Below, piece by piece: positions 37,195 through 43,169 of a stretch of DNA of 43,169 nucleotides. The notes under the pieces were generated by a model that worked only from the letters and a program-made list of their open reading frames with translations, searched no databases and was not told the origin of the DNA. The stretch comes from Candidatus Endomicrobiellum devescovinae. GTDB taxonomy: Bacteria > Elusimicrobiota > Endomicrobiia > Endomicrobiales > Endomicrobiaceae. How positions within the stretch are numbered: position 1 is the stretch's first letter; each line of letters opens with the position of its first letter. The stretch is taken from contig JAIRYK010000017.1 in the NCBI GenBank assembly GCA_031267795.1, positions 1 to 43,169 on the forward strand, read 5' to 3'. Position numbers and translations under genes: made by a program.

Positions 37195-38402
37195 AAACTC
37201 TTTATCTTGAATGTTCTATGGGCGCCGCGGGAGATATGTTGACAGCTGCATTGTATGAATTACTAGGAAACAACGATAAAAAGGCTTTTTTAAAACAAAT
37301 AAACTCTCTTGGACTCAATAATGTAAGCATAACAGCGCAACCTATTGAAAAGGATTTGATAAAAGGAACCAAAATCCATGTAAAAATTCATGGACATGAA
37401 GAGCATGAAAAAAATTCTTGTCATACAGGACATAACCATTCGCATAAACACAGTCGCACAAATCTAAAAACAATTGGAAACATCATATCAAAGTTAAAAG
37501 TCTCAAAAAAAGTTAAAGACAATGCTGTAAATATATATAATATAATTGCTCAAGCTGAAGCAAAAGCTCATCGTAAGCCTGTAACGCAAATACACTTTCA
37601 CGAAGTCGGAGAAATTGACGCAATAATTGATATTGTCAGCGTATGCTTACTTGTAGATAAGGTCTCCCCAAACGAAATAATATCATCGCCAATAAATATA
37701 GGCAAAGGGCATTTACATTGCGCTCATGGCATTCTTTCAGTTCCAGCACCGGCAACAGCCAATATTTTGTACAATATTCCAATTTATACAAATGAATATG
37801 AGGGAGAACTATGCACACCTACGGGAGCTGCTATTATAAAACATTTCGTCACTAGTTTTGGTCAAATGCCTATAATGCGTATAAAAAAAATAGGTTATGG
37901 AATGGGTACGCGCAAAATTGAAATACCAAACTGCGTGAGAGCATTTTTAGGAGAGTCAGATAAAGATACGGATAGTACAAGCAATTCTATAGCGCAATTA
38001 CAGTGTAACTTGGACGATATTACAGGAGAATCTTTAAGTTTTGCTTCTGAGTTGCTTTTAGAAAAAGGGGCATTAGATGTTTTTTATACATCTATTCAAA
38101 TGAAAAAAAATCGTCCAGGAGTCTTATTTACGTGCATATGTGAGATAGAAAAAGCTGACTTTTTTGCAAAACTCATTTTAGAATATACTTCCACTTTTGG
38201 AGTAAGAAAAACTATTTGTAAGCGTTATATTTTAAACCGTAAAACTTCTATACAAAAAACGCCATACGGTAATATCCGTATTAAAACAGGAGAAGGTTTT
38301 GGAATAAAAAAATCAAAACCTGAGTTTGAAGACATAGCAAAAATAGCTCGTATGAAAAATAAAACACTTGATGAAATCAAAAAAAATATAAAGTTAAAAT
38401 AA
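37191..38402 (+). CDS. larC: Nickel insertase LarC
   Basis: LarC inserts nickel into the organic pincer cofactor using CTP. 403 residues in one uninterrupted frame, unlike Lactobacillus plantarum, where a programmed frameshift joins LarC1 and LarC2. N-terminal LYLECSMGAAGDML is diagnostic. A His-rich linker at about 64-89 (HGHEEHEKN, then HTGHNHSHKHS) probably binds or stores nickel. Later motifs are VTQIHFHEVGEIDAIIDI, GELCTPTGAAIIKH and QCNLDDITGE. The ATG overlaps the larB stop (ATGA). The next gene, larE, follows with no gap. Confidence 0.93.
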   Translation: MKTLYLECSMGAAGDMLTAALYELLGNNDKKAFLKQINSLGLNNVSITAQPIEKDLIKGTKIHVKIHGHEEHEKNSCHTGHNHSHKHSRTNLKTIGNIISKLKVSKKVKDNAVNIYNIIAQAEAKAHRKPVTQIHFHEVGEIDAIIDIVSVCLLVDKVSPNEIISSPINIGKGHLHCAHGILSVPAPATANILYNIPIYTNEYEGELCTPTGAAIIKHFVTSFGQMPIMRIKKIGYGMGTRKIEIPNCVRAFLGESDKDTDSTSNSIAQLQCNLDDITGESLSFASELLLEKGALDVFYTSIQMKKNRPGVLFTCICEIEKADFFAKLILEYTSTFGVRKTICKRYILNRKTSIQKTPYGNIRIKTGEGFGIKKSKPEFEDIAKIARMKNKTLDEIKKNIKLK

Positions 38403-39212
38403 ATGAACGCTAAGCAAAAATATGAAGTTCTAAAAAAATATATATTAGACTTAGAAAATCTTGTCATTGCATTCTCGGGAGGCGTTGATTCAACTTTTTT
38501 GCTAAAAACAGCGCATGACTTACTTGGAGAAAAAGTTATAGCAGTAACAGCCAAATCTTGTTCTTTTCCACAAAGAGAACTTAGCGAAGCTGTTGCTTTT
38601 TGTAAAAAAGAAGGCATAACGCACATAATATGCAACTCTGAAGAGTTAGATATAGAAGGATTTTCACACAATCCTACCAACCGCTGCTATTTATGTAAAA
38701 AAGAACTTTTCTCAAAGATTTGGAATATAGCAAAAAAGAAAAGAATCAATAATGTAGCTGAAGCTTCCAATATTGACGACAACAATGACTATCGTCCAGG
38801 ATTCATTGCGGTATCTGAACTTAACGTAAAAAGTCCTCTGCGCTATGCAAACCTTACAAAAGATGAAATACGAATGCTTTCAAAAAAATTAGGACTTTTT
38901 ACTTGGGATAAACAATCTTTTGCATGCCTGTCTTCAAGGTTTCCATACGGACAGGAAATTACCCATAAAGCTTTATCTATGGTGGACAAAGCTGAACAAA
39001 TGCTTATTAATATGGGATTAAAGCAAGTTAGAGTACGACATCATAACAATCTAGCAAGAATTGAAACTGACGAAGCTGGATTTGAAATTCTCATGGACAA
39101 AAATAAGAGAAAAAAAATTTACAAAAAACTAAAAGATTTAGGATATGTTTATGTTTCAGTAGATCTTTTAGGCTACCGCACAGGCAGTATGAATGAAACT
39201 CTGGATATTTGA
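38403..39212 (+). CDS. larE: Pincer cofactor sulfur transferase LarE
   Basis: LarE converts the LarB product to its thiocarboxylated pincer form after adenylation, donating sulfur from a cysteine or from a bound cluster. 269 residues: N-terminal PP-loop AFSGGVDSTFLL, then NRCYLCKKELF, NNDYRPGFIAVSELNVKSPL and the FACLSSRFPYG block that holds a conserved Cys. The C-terminal VRHHNNLARIETDEAGFE region fits the family. It starts directly after the larC stop (taaATG) and ends 3 bp before the convergent xerD. Which sulfur mechanism applies cannot be told from the sequence alone. Confidence 0.93.
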   Translation: MNAKQKYEVLKKYILDLENLVIAFSGGVDSTFLLKTAHDLLGEKVIAVTAKSCSFPQRELSEAVAFCKKEGITHIICNSEELDIEGFSHNPTNRCYLCKKELFSKIWNIAKKKRINNVAEASNIDDNNDYRPGFIAVSELNVKSPLRYANLTKDEIRMLSKKLGLFTWDKQSFACLSSRFPYGQEITHKALSMVDKAEQMLINMGLKQVRVRHHNNLARIETDEAGFEILMDKNKRKKIYKKLKDLGYVYVSVDLLGYRTGSMNETLDI

Positions 39213-39215
39213 AAT

Positions 39216-40100
39216 TTATCCTCTTGGATGAAAAATTTTATGTTGTTGTATGATTTTATCTTTATCAAGATGAGTGTAAATCTGCGTAGTAGCTATTGAA
39301 GCGTGTCCCAACATTTCCTGAACGAAACGAATATCGGCTCCACCAGCTAAAAGGTGAGTTGCAAAAGAATGTCTTAATGTATGAGGCGTAATATTTTTGT
39401 TTATACCGGCTTTTTTGACTATATTCTTTAACTGTCTCCAAAATTCCACTCTGGAAAGCTTCTTTCCTAACCTTGAAATAAAAATATTGTCTTCATGACT
39501 CGCATAAGGCTTTCTCTTTAAAAGATAAATATTGATAAAACTCCTAGCTTTTTCTCCAAACGGTATCAATCTTTCTTTAGACCCTTTACCTATAATTCTC
39601 AAAAAATTATCCTGTAAATTTATATTTGAAAACTTAAGGTTTATAAGCTCAGAAACTCTTAATCCCGTAGCATAGAGAAGTTCAAGCATGGCTCTGTTTC
39701 TTACATTTACTTCATCCTCATCGGTAACAGCATTTAACAAAAGCATAACTTCGTCAAATGTAAGCATACTGGGTAAATTTTCGGGAATTTTTGGAGAGGT
39801 TAAATAAAGCGTTGGGTTATTTTTAATTATATCTTCATAATTTAAGAATTTATAAAACTGTCTCAAAGATTCTACAAGTCTGTAAAGAGATTTTGGCTTA
39901 AAACCGTCAAGTTTTGCTGTCCATAAAAAATCTGTAATATCTTGGTGTTGGCAATTTTCAAGAGAAATCTGTTTTTTTTCTGCAAATGCAATAAATTTCA
40001 AAATATCGGCTCTATACGCTAAAACCGTATTCTTAGATAATCCCTTTTCAACAACTATATATAAAACAAAATCTTTTAATAGCTTTTTATAATCAAGCAT
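39216..40100 (-). CDS. xerD: Site-specific tyrosine recombinase XerD
   Basis: A 294-residue integrase-family recombinase that resolves chromosome dimers at dif. The N-terminal SAM-like core-binding domain (about 1-90, VEKGLSKNTVLAYRADI) is followed by the catalytic domain. All active-site residues are present: Arg in LYATGLRVSEL, Lys in IGKGSKERLIP, HTLRH, GHASIATTQIY with the His and nucleophile Tyr. The protein ends HKIFHPRG, an ending typical of XerD. AGAAAGG lies 7 nt before ATG 40100. XerC is the alternative; the HPRG ending favours XerD. It is a housekeeping copy, not a mobile-element integrase, since no element boundaries are visible. Confidence 0.9.
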   Translation of the reverse strand: MLDYKKLLKDFVLYIVVEKGLSKNTVLAYRADILKFIAFAEKKQISLENCQHQDITDFLWTAKLDGFKPKSLYRLVESLRQFYKFLNYEDIIKNNPTLYLTSPKIPENLPSMLTFDEVMLLLNAVTDEDEVNVRNRAMLELLYATGLRVSELINLKFSNINLQDNFLRIIGKGSKERLIPFGEKARSFINIYLLKRKPYASHEDNIFISRLGKKLSRVEFWRQLKNIVKKAGINKNITPHTLRHSFATHLLAGGADIRFVQEMLGHASIATTQIYTHLDKDKIIQQHKIFHPRG

Positions 40101-40159
40101 ATGAAAACCTTTCTAACAAAGAAATATGTAACCAAACTTTTGCTATTATATAAAAAGGA

Positions 40160-40786
40160 TTATTCGTATATTATATCGTCAAGATATATTGTAAATCCTT
40201 TTGGATTATCATCTCTAGAAGCGGCAAAACAAAAGCCTCCGATAATATTGCTTAGGTCTTTGCCTTTCAAATCTATAGTATATTTTGTCCAATTCTTTGT
40301 AAGATCAATAGGTCCTATAGATGCAGAGTCTGAATCAGGAAATTCCCCTGAGATGCCTCCAACTTTAAATTCGGAAACTCTTTCGCCTCCAACTTCTCCC
40401 CTAGCCCAAAAACTGAGCTGTTTAGCTCCAGTTAAATCGTAACCACTCTTTCTATCCCCCCAATTATTTGGAGGCTACTGCCAGTATATGCCCATCCAAC
40501 CCGCACCTTGAGTTGCTTTAGCGCTGTAATCAACTTTTATACAAGAATTGCATGTTTTAGGGTTTTCTTTGCATACCAAATCAATCTTTATATCGCCGTA
40601 ATCTCCCATCCAGCCCGACGGTGCATAATGATTTTGTTTTGAATTATTTTCAACATACACAGCAAACGGCATAATAGTTTTATTTTTATCATGATAACCG
40701 CGAGTTTTTGCAGCCTGAGCGCTAATACTTAAAGATAATGCCGCTAAGAATACAAATGATAATAGTGACAAAAAACTTTTGTTCAT
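40160..40786 (-). pseudogene. Secreted galactose-binding-like (carbohydrate-binding) protein, interrupted by in-frame TAG
   Basis: ATG 40786 (AGAGGAG ending 6 nt before it; ATGs at 40792 and 40789 are too close) opens a frame with a signal peptide (MNKSFLSLLSF, cleavage after SAQA). TAG 40475-40477 is codon 104. The frame continues cleanly for 104 more codons to TAA 40160. Before the stop: VYVENNSKQNHYAPSGWMGD, AGWMGIYWQ; after it: PPNNWGDRKSGYDLTGAKQL, SFWARGEVGG and a terminal IYLDDIIYE. These are family-like halves of one beta-sandwich domain, probably for sugar binding. A single CAG to TAG change would split it. The strand runs toward xerD, 59 bp away. Confidence 0.8.
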
Positions 40787-40792
40787 CATCAT

Positions 40793-41017
40793 CTCCTCTT
40801 TATTTTCCTAGAGACTTACCAATATAAACGGATATCAAAAATCAAAATTATAATACAAAATATATTAGATTTTTCACTATAAGCGGTATTTTATAAAATT
40901 ATTTAGAAAAAACAAAAATGACACTCATGCATATTTTCTGCACTTATATAATAGAAAAACATAAACTGGTTTTGTATAATTCATACAAGCATAAAATTCT
41001 CAAGCGGAGGCATCGGT
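40793..41017. other. Divergent intergenic region between the amber-interrupted secreted gene and pyruvate oxidase
   Basis: 225 bp, AT-rich, with no gene. It holds the ribosome binding sites of both flanking genes, a TATAAT on the minus strand (40852-40847) for the secreted-protein gene and the pyruvate oxidase promoter at 40952-40980. A second TATAAT lies at 40947-40952 on the plus strand. Confidence 0.5.
40952..40980 (+). promoter_or_regulatory. Candidate promoter of pyruvate oxidase gene
   Basis: TAGAAA (40952-40957) and a perfect TATAAT (40975-40980) are 17 nt apart. Transcription would start near 40987, giving a leader of about 31 nt that ends in GGAGG 7 nt before ATG 41018. Confidence 0.5.
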
Positions 41018-42730
41018 ATGATTAAATCCGGTTTGGCAATGCTAAAGGTTTTAGAGAGCTGGGGAGTAGATCATATTTATGGTATTCCAGGCGGTTCTAT
41101 TAACTCTCTGATGAGCGCCTTGTACGAAGAAAGAAATACAATTAAATATATTCAAGTGCGTCACGAAGAAGTAGGTGCGATAGCAGCATCCGTTGACGCA
41201 AAACTTACAGGAAAGATAGGCGTATGTTTCGGCTCAGCTGGACCTGGATCCACCCATCTGTTTAACGGACTTTACGACGCTCAACTTGACCATGCGCCTG
41301 TTCTTGCAATAATAGGACAGGTTGCCTCAACAGCCATGAATTATGACTCCTTCCAAGAATTAAATGAAAATCCTATGTTTGCCGACGTCAGCATATATAA
41401 CCGAACGGTTATGACTCCAGAAAGCCTCCCATACATTATAGATGAAGCCGTACGAAGAGCTTACAAATATAAAGGTGTCGCCGTTGTAACTATTCCTGTA
41501 AATCTTGGACTTATTGACATTGACGAAGACTATTTTTCTTCTGCAATAAACTACCGTAAAAGCATTTTAATGCCAGACTCAAAGGATATCTCGGAAGCGG
41601 TAACCCTTATATTAAAAGCAAAAAGACCTGTTTTATATGTAGGGCAAGGTATAAAAGGAGCTTCTCAAGAAGCCATTAAACTAGCAAAACATTATTCCAT
41701 GCCTATAATATCTTCCGTTATGGCAAAAGGCATTATCCCCGATGATACTGCCAATTATATGGGAACAGCCGCAAGAGTTGCGTCAAAACCAGCAAACGAA
41801 GCTTTATCCGAGTCAGACTTAATTCTGTTTACTGGAAGCGATTTTCCATTTGCAAAGTTTTTCTTTCCAAAAAATGCTAAATTCATACAAATAGATACAG
41901 ACTCTTCCAAGCTCGGCAAACGGCACAAAACAGATGTTGCAATTTTAGCAGACGCAAAAGAAGCGATGAAACTTCTTAAAGTCGAAGCTGAGGCAAAGCC
42001 TGCAGGCAGATGGTATAACGCCAATATTAAAAACCGCAAAAACTGGCAAGAATGGCTACAAAGCTTCTCATGCAGCAATGCCATTCCTTTGCGACCAGAA
42101 CCTGTTTTTAAAGAAATAAACAGAATTGCCAATGACGATGCAATTTTTATTACAGATGTAGGCAACGTTACAATTTTTGCTGTAAGAATGCTTAAAATGA
42201 ATGGCAAACAAAAATTTTCAACATCGGGATTTTTTGCTACTATGGGGTACGGTGTTTCAGGTGGAATTGCTGCCAAATTAAGTTATCCTAAAAGACAAGT
42301 GTTTACATTAAACGGTGACGGAGCTTTCTCAATGGTAATGCAAGATATTATAACTCAAGTCAAATATAACCTTCCGATAATAAACATAGTTTTTTCAAAC
42401 AATTCTCTTGGATTTATAGATGCAGAACAAGAAGATTCAAAGCAAGAAAAATATGGAGTTGACCTTGCCAGCGCCGACTATGCAAAAGCTGCCGAAGCTA
42501 TGGGAGCAAAAGGATACACAGTAACAAAAAGAGAACAGCTAAAGAGCGTGTTTGATAAAGCAAAAAATAGCAAAATACCTGTGGTAATAGACATAAAAAT
42601 AACAAACAATCGCCCATTTCCAGCTGAAGACATGGTACTAGATCTGGAAAAATATAAAAGGAAAGAAGTTGATGCTTTTATAAAAAGATACGAAGTAAAA
42701 AATATGCCTGTTTTGAAAGATTTGCTATAG
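41018..42730 (+). CDS. Pyruvate oxidase (phosphate-dependent, acetyl-phosphate-forming), thiamine diphosphate/FAD family
   Basis: Converts pyruvate, phosphate and O2 to acetyl-phosphate, CO2 and H2O2 in the SpxB/Lactobacillus POX type. 570 residues: an N-terminal ThDP Pyr domain with VRHEEVGAIAAS (catalytic Glu) and GPGSTHLFNGLYDAQLDH; SFQELNENPMFADVSIYNRT, close to the Lactobacillus plantarum POX motif from memory; a central FAD/DHS-like domain with KPANEALSESDLILF and SSKLGKRHKTDVAILADA; and a C-terminal PP domain with the ThDP motif GDGAFSMVMQD to FSNNSLGFIDAEQEDS. Acetolactate synthase is excluded by the POX-type QEDS region. An O2-using enzyme is odd for a strict anaerobe; see findings. 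Confidence 0.88.
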   Translation: MIKSGLAMLKVLESWGVDHIYGIPGGSINSLMSALYEERNTIKYIQVRHEEVGAIAASVDAKLTGKIGVCFGSAGPGSTHLFNGLYDAQLDHAPVLAIIGQVASTAMNYDSFQELNENPMFADVSIYNRTVMTPESLPYIIDEAVRRAYKYKGVAVVTIPVNLGLIDIDEDYFSSAINYRKSILMPDSKDISEAVTLILKAKRPVLYVGQGIKGASQEAIKLAKHYSMPIISSVMAKGIIPDDTANYMGTAARVASKPANEALSESDLILFTGSDFPFAKFFFPKNAKFIQIDTDSSKLGKRHKTDVAILADAKEAMKLLKVEAEAKPAGRWYNANIKNRKNWQEWLQSFSCSNAIPLRPEPVFKEINRIANDDAIFITDVGNVTIFAVRMLKMNGKQKFSTSGFFATMGYGVSGGIAAKLSYPKRQVFTLNGDGAFSMVMQDIITQVKYNLPIINIVFSNNSLGFIDAEQEDSKQEKYGVDLASADYAKAAEAMGAKGYTVTKREQLKSVFDKAKNSKIPVVIDIKITNNRPFPAEDMVLDLEKYKRKEVDAFIKRYEVKNMPVLKDLL

Positions 42731-42768
42731 ACATATATAAATTTGATATTTAATTATTCGGAGAAAAA

Positions 42769-43092
42769 ATGAAATCTTCTAAATACCTACTCGTATTTGT
42801 AACAAGCCCTGATGAAAAAACAACTCAAAAAATTCTCAAAACGCTTCTTAAAGAAAAAATTATATCAAGCGCACAAATATCACAAAGTATAAAGTCTTAT
42901 TATTGGTGGAACAATAAAATAGAAAAAAAAACTGAAACACTTATAACAATGACAACGCTTGAAAAGAATTTTAAAATCCTTGAAGAACAAATAAGACTGT
43001 TGCATCCGTATAAAATTCCACAAATAATTTCTGTATCAATATTTAATGCAAATAAAGACTACCTAAAATGGATAAATCAATATTGCAATTAA
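42769..43092 (+). CDS. cutA: CutA1 divalent-cation tolerance family protein
   Basis: 107 residues, the usual CutA1 length. It forms a trimer; its role in divalent metal tolerance and redox metabolism is not settled. Motifs: VFVTSPDEKTTQKILKTLL, then ISSAQISQSIKSYYWWNNKIEKKTE (the family has the Y-W-W-G/N-x-I/V pattern), ETLITMTTLEKNF, and LLHPYKIPQIISVSI, which matches the conserved HPYxxPxI. GGAG lies 5 nt before ATG 42769. It follows the pyruvate oxidase by 38 bp on the same strand, so the two are likely co-transcribed. Confidence 0.93.
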   Translation: MKSSKYLLVFVTSPDEKTTQKILKTLLKEKIISSAQISQSIKSYYWWNNKIEKKTETLITMTTLEKNFKILEEQIRLLHPYKIPQIISVSIFNANKDYLKWINQYCN

Positions 43093-43131
43093 ATACTTTT
43101 GTATGTCAGATTTATCAATGAAACAATGAAT

Positions 43132-43169
43132 ATGAAAAAAGGAAAGAGGAAGATGAAGGTTACAGGAAC
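43132..43169 (+). CDS. Possible 5' end of a further gene, cut by the window edge
   Basis: ATG at 43132 (and an in-frame ATG at 43153, preceded by AGAGGA) opens a frame reading MKKGKRKMKVTG to the right edge. It is too short to identify. Only the start codon and the purine-rich leader support it. Confidence 0.25.
   Translation, partial: MKKGKRKMKVTG

Noticed and set aside
40101-40442. 113-residue frame on the plus strand
   Set aside because: It is the antisense of the C-terminal half of the amber-interrupted secreted gene, which has recognisable coding sequence.
32857-40477. UAG recoded as glutamine, which would make both TAG-interrupted genes functional
   Set aside because: TAG ends several intact genes at natural family ends: the LolC/E gene (DPLEAIRYG), the SprA-like barrel itself (KLTIQF) and the BtuF-like gene. 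TAG therefore acts as a stop.
1-43169. tRNA/rRNA genes, CRISPR arrays, insertion sequences or phage genes
   Set aside because: No tRNA-like cloverleaf, spaced direct repeats, transposase or phage protein was seen; XerD is the only recombinase and looks housekeeping.

Overview
The window looks like a chromosomal segment from an AT-rich, diderm (outer-membrane) bacterium. Lol, Lpt and TamB genes point to an outer membrane. A Tad/Flp pilus cluster, a SprA-like giant barrel gene and a giant repeat protein suggest Elusimicrobiota, most likely the Endomicrobium lineage of termite-gut symbionts. That placement is inference from remembered gene content and protein style, not from a search.

Layout. 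1-7938 (+): one giant reading frame, open at the left edge, cut by a single in-frame TGA at 6601. It ends at a 16-bp-stem bidirectional terminator (7952-7992). 20093-7998 (-): a long run of housekeeping and envelope genes in the order lysS, lolC/E, lolD, ilvE, tamB, mscL, then a BtuF/BtuC/BtuD-type ABC importer. A strong sigma70-type promoter (20152-20180) drives it. 20203-21585: a DUF192 gene and, divergently, an orphan membrane sensor-like protein. 26897-21642 (-): a compact Tad/Flp cluster (tadE, a 56-codon flp pilin, cpaB, a TadZ-like/TadA fusion, tadB, tadC). 33117-27090 (-): a SprA-like outer-membrane barrel gene interrupted by an in-frame TAG, followed at 7 bp by comF. 33216-39212 (+): lptF and lptG, then a nickel-pincer cofactor block (CbiM-type and PDGLE nickel-uptake proteins, larB, larC, larE) without larA in view. 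40100-39216 (-): xerD. 40786-40160 (-): a secreted galactose-binding-like protein gene, also cut by an in-frame TAG. 41018-43092 (+): a Lactobacillus-type pyruvate oxidase and cutA. The last bases may start another gene.

How it fits together. The cell keeps outer-membrane assembly (Lol, Lpt, TamB), cofactor uptake and synthesis, and a Tad pilus next to comF. Three large or secreted surface-protein genes each carry exactly one in-frame stop. All three stops can be explained by one C-to-T transition (CGA to TGA, CAG to TAG, CAG to TAG). This looks like recent pseudogenisation of surface proteins in a symbiont with AT-biased mutation. The most unusual intact-looking architecture is the giant protein: two copies of an HExxH metalloprotease-like module flank arrays of Listeria-Bacteroides-type repeats and an internal membrane block.
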